A stretch of 64,000 nucleotides of DNA from Ignavibacteriales bacterium UBA1304 (lineage in GTDB: Bacteria; Bacteroidota; Ignavibacteria; Ignavibacteriales; Ignavibacteriaceae): positions 73,650 through 137,649 of the forward strand of contig DBTY01000003.1 of the NCBI GenBank assembly GCA_002307295.1. The letters are read 5' to 3'. Within the stretch, counting starts at the first letter, position 1. Every line of letters begins with the position of its first letter. Below the pieces are notes generated by a model. The model was not told the DNA's origin and did no database searches. It was given only the letters and a program-made list of their open reading frames with translations. The translations under genes were made by a program, and so were the position numbers. This document shows, piece by piece, positions 44,019-53,326 of this stretch.

Positions 44019-45227
44019 ATGTTTAGTTCTGTTGAAGAAGCGATTAGCGATATTAAGGCTGGAAAAATAGTAATAGTTGTTGACGATGAGGATAGGGAAA
44101 ATGAAGGAGATTTTGTCTGCGCCGCTGAATTTATTACGCCGGATAAAATAAATTTTATGATTAACTATGGGCGCGGTTTAGTTTGCGCGCCAATGACTGG
44201 AGACCGTCTTGAAAAACTCGGCCTTTCAATGATGGTCGACGAAAACTCTGCTTTGCACGGCACTCAGTTCACAATTTCTATAGACGCTGTTGAAGGCGCT
44301 ACTACAGGCATTTCTGCGGCGGATAGATCTAAGACTATAGAGACTCTTGCGGATGAAAATTCAAAGCCCTCTTCGTTTGGGCGTCCTGGACATATTTTTC
44401 CGCTTCGCGCTTTTGACGAAGGAGTTTTACGGCGCGCAGGGCATACTGAAGCTGTAGTAGACTTATGTAAGCTAGGAGGTTTAAAACCAGTCGGCGTTCT
44501 TTGCGAAATTCTGAAAGATAATGGAGAAATGGCAAGGTATGACGATTTGGTTAAAATGGCCGAAAAGCATAAGCTTAAAATTATGACGGTTAAATCTCTG
44601 ATTCAATATAGAATCAGAAAAGAAAAACTGATTGAACGCGTTACTGATATTAATTTCCCTACCGAACGCGGTAATTTCAGGTTATATCTTTACAAAAACC
44701 GTTTGGATAATAAAGATCACGTAGCAATTGTTAAGGGAGAAATTAATCCTGATAGGCCGACTTTAGTAAGGGTTCATTCCGAATGTCTTACAGGCGACGC
44801 GTTTCATTCGCTCAGATGCGATTGCAATGCGCAGTTGAACGCCGCTCTTGACGCTATTGAAAAGGAAGGAGAAGGCGTTGTTCTTTATATGCGTCAGGAA
44901 GGCAGAGGCATAGGTCTGGCTAACAAAATCCTGGCATACAAGCTGCAAGACGAAGGCAAGGATACTGTAGAAGCTAACGAGGCTCTTGGCTTTAAGGCCG
45001 ATCTTAGAGACTACGGCATAGGAGCCCAGATTTTAGCCGATCTTGGAGTAGGGAGTATGAGGCTGCTTACTAATAATCCTAAAAAAATAGTAGGACTGGA
45101 AGGTTATGGTCTAAAAGTAACTGAAAGGGTTCCTATAGAAATTCCTCCGAATCCTAACAACGAAAAATATCTTAAAACCAAAAGAGATAAACTTGGACAT
45201 CTTATTCTGAAATCTGTTGGTCATTAG
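44019..45227 (+). CDS. ribBA: Bifunctional DHBP synthase / GTP cyclohydrolase II
   Basis: 402 residues. The RibB half (residues ~1-205) has VVDDEDRENEGDFVCAAE, TGISAADRSKT and RAGHTEAVVDL. The RibA half has RVHSECLTGDAFHSLRCDC (zinc Cys), YMRQEGRGIGL and DLRDYGIGAQILADLGV. Both catalytic sets look intact. The enzyme supplies both precursors of riboflavin. A terminator follows. Confidence 0.96.
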   Translation: MFSSVEEAISDIKAGKIVIVVDDEDRENEGDFVCAAEFITPDKINFMINYGRGLVCAPMTGDRLEKLGLSMMVDENSALHGTQFTISIDAVEGATTGISAADRSKTIETLADENSKPSSFGRPGHIFPLRAFDEGVLRRAGHTEAVVDLCKLGGLKPVGVLCEILKDNGEMARYDDLVKMAEKHKLKIMTVKSLIQYRIRKEKLIERVTDINFPTERGNFRLYLYKNRLDNKDHVAIVKGEINPDRPTLVRVHSECLTGDAFHSLRCDCNAQLNAALDAIEKEGEGVVLYMRQEGRGIGLANKILAYKLQDEGKDTVEANEALGFKADLRDYGIGAQILADLGVGSMRLLTNNPKKIVGLEGYGLKVTERVPIEIPPNPNNEKYLKTKRDKLGHLILKSVGH

Positions 45228-45252
45228 AATATTTTCTATCGGGTATGTTTTA

Positions 45253-45280
45253 AAAACGGGCTTTATGCCCGTTTTTTTTT
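45253..45280 (+). terminator. Rho-independent terminator after ribBA
   Basis: Stem AACGGGC / GCCCGTT with a short TTTAT loop, then nine Ts. It ends the tgt-yajC-ribBA run. Confidence 0.88.
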
Positions 45281-45332
45281 GCTTATATGTTTTTAGTATA
45301 TTTAAATGAAATTAATTTGGAAGCATTGTACA

Positions 45333-46661
45333 ATGAAAAATATCTCATATTACATTTTGGCGTTTATGTTATTGATCCTGCAGTCAGCTCAATTTGCGCA
45401 ATCAAAAAAAGTTTATCTTGCGCAAATCGATGGCGAAATTGGAATAGGTCTTGCTCCTTATGTTTCAAGAATAATTTCAGACGCTGAAAAAAATCAGGCG
45501 GACGCGGTTGTGTTCAGGATAAATACTTTTGGCGGACGGGTTGACGCGGCGACGCAAATTAAGGACGCAATTCTTAACAGCAAAGTTCTTACAATTGCGT
45601 ATGTAGATAAACGCGCAATATCAGCCGGAGCGCTCATTACGTTATCATGCCGCAAGATCGCAATGGCTCCTGGCGGCTCGATTGGAGCTTCTACTGTAGT
45701 TGACCAGAGCGGGCAGAAGCAGTCTGAAAAATACCAGTCATTTATGCGGAGCGAAATGCGCTCCGCCGCCGAAAGGAACGGACGCAGAACAGATATAGCC
45801 GAGGGAATGGTTGACGAACGCGTTGTAATCCCTGGCGTTAATGACGGCTCAAGGCTTGTTGCATTGACTACTGACGAATCGCTGAAGTATAAAATAGCAG
45901 ATGTTTCCGCCAGTAGTTTGAATGAAACTCTTAAAGCATTTAATCTTGAAGGCGCAAAAATAATCGAGGAAAAATCTAACTGGGCGGAAAACTTAGTGAA
46001 GTTCTTAAATAATCCTATCGTTTCTTCAATACTAATCATTATTGGATTGATAGGAATTTTCATGGAGATTAAAGCTCCCGGTTTGAGCTTCCCCGGCATC
46101 ATGGGCGTTTTGGCTCTGGCGTTGTTCTTTGGTTCTTCGTATATCTTGCAGCTTGCTTCGGTAATAGAAATAGTGCTATTTATTGTTGGGATTATTCTTT
46201 TACTATTGGAAATATTTGTGATTCCTGGTTTTGGGTTTACAGGAATTGCCGGAATCATACTTGTTATATCGTCTTTATTCTTCTCATTGATTTCGTCTTT
46301 ACCAATATTCGATTTTAGCAGTATCGCAGGGCCAATTGTACAACTAACAGTTTCTCTGCTTCTTGTAGTTGCTTTATTTTATTTGGTCGTTAAGTTTCTT
46401 CCTAAATCCGATAGGTTTAACAACTTAGTGCTTGCAACCGAAGCTGAATCGTCAAAGGGTTTTGTATCAAATCCTAAATATGACGAGTTGCTTAATTTAT
46501 CAGGCGTAGCGTTGACCGATTTGCGCCCCGCAGGCATGGCCGAAATTGGCGGGAAAAAAGTTGACGTTGTAACTGACGGCGGATATATCGAAAAGGGGAG
46601 TAAGATCATTGTAATAAAAACAGAAGGCGCAGGCGTAGTAGTAAAATTAGCTAAGGCATAA
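45333..46661 (+). CDS. NfeD-type membrane serine protease (ClpP-like + NfeD domain)
   Basis: 442 residues from the ATG at 45333, which follows GGAAG and begins a signal peptide (MKNISYYILAFMLL...). An ATG at 45306 is in frame. The ClpP/SDH-like domain has FRINTFGGRVDAATQI, the catalytic Ser in AISAGALITLSC, and a Lys in SEKYQSFMRSEMRSAAERNGR. Several membrane helices lie at ~230-350, followed by an NfeD OB-fold (LSGVALTDLRPAGMAEIGGKKVDVV). This is the long NfeD form associated with membrane protein quality control and stomatin partners. No stomatin gene is adjacent. Confidence 0.85.
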   Translation: MKNISYYILAFMLLILQSAQFAQSKKVYLAQIDGEIGIGLAPYVSRIISDAEKNQADAVVFRINTFGGRVDAATQIKDAILNSKVLTIAYVDKRAISAGALITLSCRKIAMAPGGSIGASTVVDQSGQKQSEKYQSFMRSEMRSAAERNGRRTDIAEGMVDERVVIPGVNDGSRLVALTTDESLKYKIADVSASSLNETLKAFNLEGAKIIEEKSNWAENLVKFLNNPIVSSILIIIGLIGIFMEIKAPGLSFPGIMGVLALALFFGSSYILQLASVIEIVLFIVGIILLLLEIFVIPGFGFTGIAGIILVISSLFFSLISSLPIFDFSSIAGPIVQLTVSLLLVVALFYLVVKFLPKSDRFNNLVLATEAESSKGFVSNPKYDELLNLSGVALTDLRPAGMAEIGGKKVDVVTDGGYIEKGSKIIVIKTEGAGVVVKLAKA

Positions 46662-46663
46662 AA

Positions 46664-47110
46664 ATGAAAAATGAAAAACTAATTACTGAATTTCTGGCAG
46701 AAAAAAAACTAGCAATAATTGGAGCTTCGCGCAAAGCCCAAAAGTTTGGGAATACGCTTTTAAAAGAGTTGACGTTAAAAGGTTATACGCTTTATCCAGT
46801 TCATCCAGCAGCTACAGAAATTGGCGGATATAAATGCTATGCGTCATTAAAGGATTTGCCCGAAAAAGTCGGCGGAGTAATAATTGTTGTGCCTCCTGCT
46901 GAAACGGAAAAAGTTGTGCGCGAAGTAAATGAAGCAGGCATAACTAAAGTCTGGATGCAGCTTGGAGCAGAATCTAAAGCGGCTATAAGTTATTGCGAAG
47001 AAAATGGAATAGCAGTTATATATGACCGATGCGTGCTTATGTTTGCTGAACCCGCTCAGTTTGTGCATAGAGCGCATAGATGGATTTGTAAAGTTACACG
47101 AAAGATTTAA
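46664..47110 (+). CDS. CoA-binding domain protein (YccU-like)
   Basis: 148 residues, a single Rossmann CoA_binding_2 domain: LAIIGASRKAQKFGNTLLKEL, GYTLYPVHP, VIIVVPPAETEKVVREV, VWMQLGAESKAAISYCEENGI and VIYDRCVLMFAE. This matches the YccU family. The biochemical role is unclear. It lies 2 nt after the NfeD gene. Confidence 0.85.
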   Translation: MKNEKLITEFLAEKKLAIIGASRKAQKFGNTLLKELTLKGYTLYPVHPAATEIGGYKCYASLKDLPEKVGGVIIVVPPAETEKVVREVNEAGITKVWMQLGAESKAAISYCEENGIAVIYDRCVLMFAEPAQFVHRAHRWICKVTRKI

Positions 47111-47118
47111 CTTATTAG

Positions 47119-47158
47119 TATAAAGACTTCAGCATTATGAAAAACTGAAGTCTTTATA
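47119..47158. terminator. Bidirectional terminator between the CoA-binding and tolC-like genes
   Basis: Perfect 14-bp inverted repeat TATAAAGACTTCAG / CTGAAGTCTTTATA (47119-47132 and 47145-47158) between convergent genes, with A/T-rich flanks. It can serve both strands. Confidence 0.8.
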
Positions 47159-47168
47159 TAATCTGTTT

Positions 47169-48497
47169 TTAATACAGCCTTTCGCCAATTGCCGCTTTTA
47201 ATTTATAGATGTTCAGATTGTAATCTGTCTGCGCTTTTAAGAGATACAGGCGGCTTTCAGAAACGGCAGTTGCCGCGTCAAGCAAATCAAGATTAGTAAT
47301 TACTCCCGCTTTGTAGCTTGTTTTTGCAAGCTCCAGCGCTTTTTCTGCGTGCTTCAATTGAAGTGCAAACTGTTCTACTTTCTTATATGCAGTTGAAAGG
47401 TTAGCTTCATTTTCTATTACATCATTTGTAATATTACGTTTAGCAATTTCTGTCTGGAAAGAATTTGTTCTGATGGAAGAATTTGCAATCAACAAATCAT
47501 TTTTGTTTACATTTGCATCAAAGAGTGAAACCTTAACCATTAAACCAAAAGAATAATCAGCTTTGAAATCTTCTATCTTGGGTTCGTATCCATTTTTAGC
47601 TCCGCCATTTAAAAACAAACTAAGTACCGGATTATTTTTAGAGTTAACTACGTCGTACTGTAATTTGGCTAATTTTTCTTTTTCTCTGGCAATATTAATC
47701 TCGTCGCGGTGAGACACTGCGTATGTAATAAGCGAGTCTTCCGAGAACGTGAGTTTTGACGCGGTATATTCTTTTTTGAAAGAATGAACCGCAGTTTCCG
47801 ATTCGCCAAGGAGAGAATTAAGATATGAGAGCTGCACTTTTTTTGCCGTCTCTATATCAAGCTTTTGGCTTTCAATGCCTGATATTTTTACCTGCGTAGA
47901 AAGAATTTCGTATTGCGTAGCCGATCCGGTTTCTTTTTTCTTCTCTATAAATTCCAGATGTTCGCGCAAAGTTTTTAACTGTTCTTCTTTAATGTATATC
48001 GCTTCCTGAAGATAGATTAGAGCATAATAACTTGCTACCGCAGTAAGAGATAGTTTTTGTTTAATCTGTTCAACTGAAAGTTGCGAAAGATTTTTATTCT
48101 CAATCTCAAAGTCTACGCTTTTACCCGTCTTGCCAAAATCATAAATCTTTTGCTGAACGCCAAGATTAATTTCATAGTTGTTTGACGGGGCGAGATTCAT
48201 AGAACCCAAACCTGGAAGACTAAAATAGGGAACCGGTCCAATGTTTGCATAATCAGCCTTGAAATCTACTATCGGGTAGTAACCAGAGTTAGCTAATCCA
48301 ATTTTTGCGTCGGCTGCGTTAAGGGCTTCTTCGGCTTCTTTTACCGAAGGATAAGCGCTTATTACTTTAAGTATAATATCGCGGACGGAAAGCTGAGTTC
48401 CGCTGTTTGCAGCATTGGCAGAGTCGGCTGACTGAGCGAAAGCGGCGTTCGATATTAAAAAAGCTAAAACTATATTTATTAATAAATTCTTTATCAT
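47169..48497 (-). CDS. TolC-family outer membrane efflux protein
   Basis: 442 residues. A signal peptide ends near NAAFAQ. Two outer-membrane-factor repeats of long helices are visible, for example SVKEAEEALNAADAKIGLANSGYYPIVD and KAALELAKTSYKAGVI-like segments near the end (AEKALELAKTSYKAGVITNLDLLDA). It is the trench component of a tripartite efflux pump and last gene of the operon, with 6 nt to emrB. Confidence 0.88.
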   Translation of the reverse strand: MIKNLLINIVLAFLISNAAFAQSADSANAANSGTQLSVRDIILKVISAYPSVKEAEEALNAADAKIGLANSGYYPIVDFKADYANIGPVPYFSLPGLGSMNLAPSNNYEINLGVQQKIYDFGKTGKSVDFEIENKNLSQLSVEQIKQKLSLTAVASYYALIYLQEAIYIKEEQLKTLREHLEFIEKKKETGSATQYEILSTQVKISGIESQKLDIETAKKVQLSYLNSLLGESETAVHSFKKEYTASKLTFSEDSLITYAVSHRDEINIAREKEKLAKLQYDVVNSKNNPVLSLFLNGGAKNGYEPKIEDFKADYSFGLMVKVSLFDANVNKNDLLIANSSIRTNSFQTEIAKRNITNDVIENEANLSTAYKKVEQFALQLKHAEKALELAKTSYKAGVITNLDLLDAATAVSESRLYLLKAQTDYNLNIYKLKAAIGERLY

Positions 48498-48503
48498 ATT
48501 TTT

Positions 48504-50114
48504 CTAATTCTTTAAAGGTGAATGTTTTTTCTTTACATGAAGCCAAAATACCGGAGCGCCGCCAAGCAATGTAATCAAAGCGGCAATAAGAAAATCATCG
48601 TCTATGCCGCTTATATATGCTTCCTTATTTACGTGCGACAGGATGACAAGCTGGCTTTGTTTAGACGCGTCGGAAAACGAACTGCCGGCATTTTTTTCGA
48701 TATTATAAACTAAATTATTTGTTACGTTAGTATAAACCTGCGATTTTGCCGCTACTGCCGAACCGTACATTTCCGCATGATAATTAACGCGGGTAGTTAA
48801 AACAGTGGCCAGAATCGCTACGCCGAAGCTTCCGCCTAATTGTCTGACGACATTAAATAAACCTGATGCCTGCGCCATTTTTTCGCGCGGAATTTCAAGC
48901 AAAGCTATAGCGCTAAGCGGAGTAAATAGTATTCCCATCCCTAAGCCTCGTAAATACAAAGCCGACATTATGTAGCTGTGTTCCGTCAGAAATGAGAGCG
49001 AACTGTTAATGTAAAAACTAAACGTAAGCAGCAGCACGCCAATTATAATTGGAACTTTAGGATTAGTTCTGTCTCCTATTATACCGACAACAGGAGAAAC
49101 CAAACCCTGAATAATTCCAACAGGCAAAAACACTGAGCCGGATTGGATGGCAGTGTAGCCCAGCGAGTTTTGAAGATACAAAGGAAGCAGAAATGTGCTG
49201 CCAAACATTCCCATTCCGAATATGAACATAATTACATTGCTAAGCGCAAAATTATGATTTGCCAATAACCGTAAATCTATCAGCGGTTCTTTTACAATAA
49301 ACTCGGTAGTAATGAACACTGCAAGAGCTACGGCTGAAATTGCAAAACAAATAATAATGTATGGGGCAGACCATCCGGTAGAATTTGTAGCCGCATTTCC
49401 TTCGGTTAATGCATATATCAGGAAAGGCAGAAATATGCTTACAGAAATAAATCCAATAATATCAAAATTCCTGACCGCTTTATTAATATACTCTCGTTGT
49501 ATAATCATCGTAACAAATATTCCGGCCAATCCTACAGGTATGTTAACGTCAAATATTAATTGCCAGCTAAAGTTATCAACTAAATATCCGCCAATAAGCG
49601 GACCAAAAGAAATTGAAGCCGCCGCCGCTATTGACCAAAAGCCAAGAGCAAGCCCGCGTTTATTGGGCGGAAACTCTCTTACTACTATCGCCATGCCTAT
49701 CGGCATAATCGTTCCGGCGCCAAGCCCCTGAATTACGCGTGAAATGATAAGCATGTTTTCTTCGCCTGAGATGCCGCAGAGGAACGAGCCAAAAGTAAAA
49801 AGAAGCATCCCCGACGCATACATTTTTTTATAGCCGAATCTGTCTGCCATCCATCCGGAAGTAGGAAGCATTACAGCAAGCGCAAGCATGTAAGCCGTTA
49901 TTACCCATTCTATTTTATCTATGCCTACGCCAAACGAAGCCATTATTTTTGGCAGCCCCACATTTACAATAGTAGAGTCCAGAACCGCCATAAAAGTGCC
50001 GATCATAATATTCATCAATACCCACCAGCGGTAGCTATCGTGCTGCGGGTGAAAAGGATGATTCCGTTTTCTTATCGCTTTTCTAATTCTATGTGATACC
50101 GATACTTTTCGCAT
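48504..50114 (-). CDS. DHA2-family MFS drug efflux transporter, EmrB-like
   Basis: 536 residues with about 14 membrane helices and a basic cytoplasmic N-terminus. DHA2 landmarks are FMAVLDSTIVNVGLPKI (motif D1), GWMADRFGYKKMY (motif A), SRVIQGLGAGTIMPIGMAIV, and ALGFWSIAAAASISFGPLIGGYL (motif C). It pairs with the adjacent HlyD/EmrA protein (1 nt gap) and TolC protein in proton-driven drug export. Confidence 0.9.
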   Translation of the reverse strand: MRKVSVSHRIRKAIRKRNHPFHPQHDSYRWWVLMNIMIGTFMAVLDSTIVNVGLPKIMASFGVGIDKIEWVITAYMLALAVMLPTSGWMADRFGYKKMYASGMLLFTFGSFLCGISGEENMLIISRVIQGLGAGTIMPIGMAIVVREFPPNKRGLALGFWSIAAAASISFGPLIGGYLVDNFSWQLIFDVNIPVGLAGIFVTMIIQREYINKAVRNFDIIGFISVSIFLPFLIYALTEGNAATNSTGWSAPYIIICFAISAVALAVFITTEFIVKEPLIDLRLLANHNFALSNVIMFIFGMGMFGSTFLLPLYLQNSLGYTAIQSGSVFLPVGIIQGLVSPVVGIIGDRTNPKVPIIIGVLLLTFSFYINSSLSFLTEHSYIMSALYLRGLGMGILFTPLSAIALLEIPREKMAQASGLFNVVRQLGGSFGVAILATVLTTRVNYHAEMYGSAVAAKSQVYTNVTNNLVYNIEKNAGSSFSDASKQSQLVILSHVNKEAYISGIDDDFLIAALITLLGGAPVFWLHVKKKHSPLKN

Positions 50115-50115
50115 T

Positions 50116-51135
50116 TTAATCTTTCACAATTTTAACTACCGCAGACATTCCGGCGAGTAATTTGTAATTACTAATATTTTTGTTTCCGGCTCCGTCTATA
50201 GAAACTTTTATTGGAACGCGCTGAGTAACTTTTGTAAAGTTGCCGGAAGCGTTATTAGGCGGTATAAGTGAAAATTGCGACGCTGTGTTTGAACCGATAG
50301 AATATATTTTTCCCGTAAATGTCACGTCAGAAAAAGCGTCAATTGTAAATAACACTTTTTGGTTCAAATGAATTATACCCAGATTTGTTTCCTCAAGATA
50401 TACAGTAACCCATAGTTTATTGTCGTTTGTAATTGTCATAATAGATTGCCCCGGCTGGGTTATGTCCCCAGGAAGGAGCCATCGTTTAGCTACTATGCCG
50501 TCAATAGGCGCATAAAGTCTTGTGTTATTCAATTGAGTAGAAATAACATTAATCTGCGCTTTGGCGCTTCCAATGGATGATTCTGCGCCTGCAATTTGCG
50601 CTTTGGAAACATTTAACTGCGTTTTGGCGGCGTCATATTGAGCTTTGGCAGATTGATACGCTTTTTTTGCATGGTCGTATTGTTCTTTTGGAATTACGTC
50701 TCCTGCAAGCTGTTCCTTTGCTCTTGTAAAATCTTCATTAGTCTTTTCAAGATTTATTTCCAGCGTTTTAAGACTTTCCTGATCGTATTTATATTTTGCG
50801 TCAGATTGATTTAGCGCAGCTTCAGCCTGAGTCTGTAAAGCTATTGCCTGTAGCTTCTGGGCTACAAGATCGGAGCTGTCCAACTCTGCAATTAGCGTTC
50901 CCTGCTTTACTGCGTCTCCTTCGTCTGCATAAAGATGAGAGATGCGGCCTATAATTTTTGAGCTTACCGATACTTTATCGGAATCTACATGGGCGTCGTC
51001 AGTGGAGATATATTTAGAATATTCTTTATACCACCAAATACTGCCAATAATTACTATTAATATTACTAAGGCAAGGGGGATATATACTCCAAGGCCTTTG
51101 TTTCTTTTAGATGAGTTGCTTTTTATTTTTTCCAT
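50116..51135 (-). CDS. HlyD/EmrA-type membrane fusion protein
   Basis: 339 residues. There is one N-terminal membrane helix (IPLALVILIVIIGSIWW), then STDDAHVDSDKVSVSSKIIGRI, which is the typical EmrA lipoyl start. A long alpha-hairpin of about 120 residues is rich in A/Q/K heptads. The second lipoyl half is NTRLYAPIDGIVAKRWLLPGD, followed by a beta-barrel domain. It bridges EmrB and TolC across the periplasm. Confidence 0.9.
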   Translation of the reverse strand: MEKIKSNSSKRNKGLGVYIPLALVILIVIIGSIWWYKEYSKYISTDDAHVDSDKVSVSSKIIGRISHLYADEGDAVKQGTLIAELDSSDLVAQKLQAIALQTQAEAALNQSDAKYKYDQESLKTLEINLEKTNEDFTRAKEQLAGDVIPKEQYDHAKKAYQSAKAQYDAAKTQLNVSKAQIAGAESSIGSAKAQINVISTQLNNTRLYAPIDGIVAKRWLLPGDITQPGQSIMTITNDNKLWVTVYLEETNLGIIHLNQKVLFTIDAFSDVTFTGKIYSIGSNTASQFSLIPPNNASGNFTKVTQRVPIKVSIDGAGNKNISNYKLLAGMSAVVKIVKD

Positions 51136-51210
51136 GAATTGTTTTCTTTCGTTATCTTTTAAATGAATCGCTTAAATTAAATTTTATATTTTCGAAATTG
51201 TATTTTGCGT

Positions 51211-51834
51211 TTATTTATACTTTAGACCCTTGATAAAAATCTCTGTAAACAAATTGTCGTCTTTAATAAGAGAAGCGTATTCTTCCGGTTCAAGATAGAA
51301 TATGCCTTTATTTTTTGTCTTCCGATGGTGAAGACCTTTCATTAGATGAAGAAAAAGTGAAACAGTGCGTTCTAATTCGCTTATTGAAAATATGCCGTCG
51401 CGAATTCCTTTGCTAAAAATTTTTCTAATAATGACTTTCTCTTTTTTTTCAAAATCCGCCCAGGTTTCTTCCATAAGCGGTTTTATTTCTCTTATATCTT
51501 CAAGTCTGAATCTGCTTAAATTTAAGAAAGTTCTAAAATAAGTCTGACGTATTTTTACATACGCCTTAAGCATCATTTCCGCGTCTGTAAGCTCTCGAAT
51601 TTTATCTTCGACAAAAGAAAGGAATAAGCTCTGCTCTTTTTCAACTACAGCGCGGAAAAGATGCCCTTTGTCAGGGAAATAATAATATAATGAACCTTTG
51701 GAAGTTCCCAGGTCGGAAGCAATTTCCTGCATGGTCGTTTTGCCAAGTCCATAAAGCCCGAAGCGTTTTTGTGCAGCTTCAAGTATATGAGCAATTTTTT
51801 CTTCGTTTTCGCAGCAATGCGTAGCTGTTGCCAT
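51211..51834 (-). CDS. TetR-family transcriptional regulator
   Basis: 207 residues. The N-terminal helix-turn-helix is TTMQEIASDLGTSKGSLYYYFPDKGHLFRAVV. The C-terminal ligand and dimer domain is helical with no closer match seen. It is the first gene of the minus-strand efflux set, 75 bp before emrA, and is likely the local repressor. A palindrome (51864-51892) lies upstream at the expected operator position. Confidence 0.88.
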   Translation of the reverse strand: MATATHCCENEEKIAHILEAAQKRFGLYGLGKTTMQEIASDLGTSKGSLYYYFPDKGHLFRAVVEKEQSLFLSFVEDKIRELTDAEMMLKAYVKIRQTYFRTFLNLSRFRLEDIREIKPLMEETWADFEKKEKVIIRKIFSKGIRDGIFSISELERTVSLFLHLMKGLHHRKTKNKGIFYLEPEEYASLIKDDNLFTEIFIKGLKYK

Positions 51835-51853
51835 ATTAATTATACCGTTTTTA

Positions 51854-51892
51854 CAAAAATACGTTTTGACTATTTTGTTCTAAAAGTCAAAA
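51854..51892 (-). promoter_or_regulatory. Candidate TetR operator overlapping a -7 element
   Basis: A perfect inverted repeat, TTTTGACT (51864-51871) and AGTCAAAA (51885-51892) with a 13-nt spacer, lies 30-58 nt upstream of the tetR start. On the minus strand TATTTTTG (51861-51854) fits the TAnnTTTG -7 consensus next to it. A bound repressor would block this promoter. The operator role is inferred. Confidence 0.5.
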
Positions 51893-51976
51893 ATAAGGTA
51901 AAAGATACAATTTTTCAAGGCGCTGTTTTATGGACTAATGATTTGTTAATGGATATTTGGGCAATTGCTGGAATGG

Positions 51977-52696
51977 TTAAGAAAGGATTCTGTAGTTTTT
52001 TAATTCTTTATCTAACAATTTTGCATTGCCTGTTAGTTTATCTAAAAATAACCAAAAGTTCTTGCTGTGGTTTTTTACGACTGTATGCGATAGCTCATGA
52101 AGTATCACATAGTCTATAAGATTATCCGGCAGGCGCATAAGATGTATGCTTAAGTTAATATTGTTTCTAAAGGAACAACTACCCCATCGGCTTTTTATAT
52201 TTTTTATAAACAAGCGATTGAACGGAAGATTAAATTTCAATGATAATTCTTTTATCCTTTGAGGGAGGAACGCTTCGGCCTCTTTTCTGTATGCGTACTC
52301 TATCACTAATCGAATTGATTTTTGAATATACGCCGAATGAATATCCTTTTCCTGAGGGTATTTTATTTTGAGGAGATTCTCGCCAAACTCAACGTCAATT
52401 TTTTCTCCTGAGTATTTTTGTATCTCAATTTTATGATCGCGCGTACTGAAATTTGAGTCTTCGTCAAAAAGCGAAACATTATTTGCGTTGGTTTTTATTT
52501 TTTCGAGATGAAGTTTTATCCAATCTTTTTTCTTGCGCGCAAGAGCCAGACCTTCGTCATAAGAGACGTTGTAAGGAACTGTAATGAAAATTCCCGTAGC
52601 CGATTTTATTGTAATATTGATATAACGCGCTTTTCTGCTTTTGCGTATAATTACGTTTCCAACTTCTTCTATATAAGCGTTTTTGCTCTGTATCAC
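51977..52696 (-). CDS. YgjP/DUF45-type zinc metallopeptidase, GTG start
   Basis: 239 residues. The C-terminal zinc motif is VILHELSHTVVKNHSKNFW (HExxH, then a distal His), preceded by KNIKSRWGSCSFRNNINLS, the DUF45/YgjP signature. The N-terminal half is the usual small beta domain (IIRKSRKARYINITIK). The start is GTG at 52696, and no ATG is nearby in frame. Members are often found near restriction systems but here the neighbours are unrelated. Confidence 0.85.
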   Translation of the reverse strand: MIQSKNAYIEEVGNVIIRKSRKARYINITIKSATGIFITVPYNVSYDEGLALARKKKDWIKLHLEKIKTNANNVSLFDEDSNFSTRDHKIEIQKYSGEKIDVEFGENLLKIKYPQEKDIHSAYIQKSIRLVIEYAYRKEAEAFLPQRIKELSLKFNLPFNRLFIKNIKSRWGSCSFRNNINLSIHLMRLPDNLIDYVILHELSHTVVKNHSKNFWLFLDKLTGNAKLLDKELKNYRILS

Positions 52697-52732
52697 TAAT
52701 TCATTATTTCCTAAATAATAGTAAGCTGCTTT

Positions 52733-53113
52733 TTACGGCTCTTTCCAGCCAGCGACAATTCCATCGTCGTTAAATTCTACTCTGCCGCCGAATGAATCCG
52801 GGTAATACCAGTATTCGCCAACGCCGGTAAGCTTTTTACCAGGCTCGCCTAACAATTCCTTTACCTGCTTTTTTGTCATTCCATTTTGGAGTTCAAGCCA
52901 GTTTTCTCGTATTTTATAATTTCCTTTTTTTGCTAAATTATTTGCTTTGTCTTTCTCCAGGGAAGCGACTCTCTTTTCTAAATCAAAAATCTTTTTTTGA
53001 AGAGAATCAATCTTTTGTCCCAGAGCCGAAGCGTCGCTGGATGAGTCCTGCGCTCTTACAGTAAGAGTTGCAATAAAGAAACAAAAAATAATATAGCCGA
53101 AATATTTTATCAT
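52733..53113 (-). CDS. Exported coiled-coil protein with SmpA/BamE-like domain
   Basis: 126 residues. A signal peptide ends near TVRAQ, without a lipobox Cys. A coiled coil follows at ~30-60 (ALGQKIDSLQKKIFDLEKRVASLEKDK). The C-terminal part (LQNGMTKKQVKELLGEPGKKLTGVGEYWYYP) is the SmpA/OmlA fold seen in BamE. A periplasmic role is likely. BamE itself is a lipoprotein, so this is only a relative. Confidence 0.75.
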   Translation of the reverse strand: MIKYFGYIIFCFFIATLTVRAQDSSSDASALGQKIDSLQKKIFDLEKRVASLEKDKANNLAKKGNYKIRENWLELQNGMTKKQVKELLGEPGKKLTGVGEYWYYPDSFGGRVEFNDDGIVAGWKEP

Positions 53114-53326
53114 ATTTTTACTTGTTAAAATTAACTTAACAAATTTAAGATTATTAAAAACAGAAAGTCATATAGCCGCTAAAATTTAATAATAAATAAT
53201 AGCAAATAATTAATGCACAATAAACGTTAAAATATTTGGACTTACAAATCCTTTTGGATAGTTTTCAGTATTGATTAAGAGGGGGATAAATATCTAAATT
53301 TAAATGAATTAAATGGGAAAATAATC

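Noticed and set aside
45494..46258. 254-codon minus-strand frame
   Set aside because: It is a shadow of the NfeD protease gene, with no recognisable motif and a composition expected of an antisense frame.
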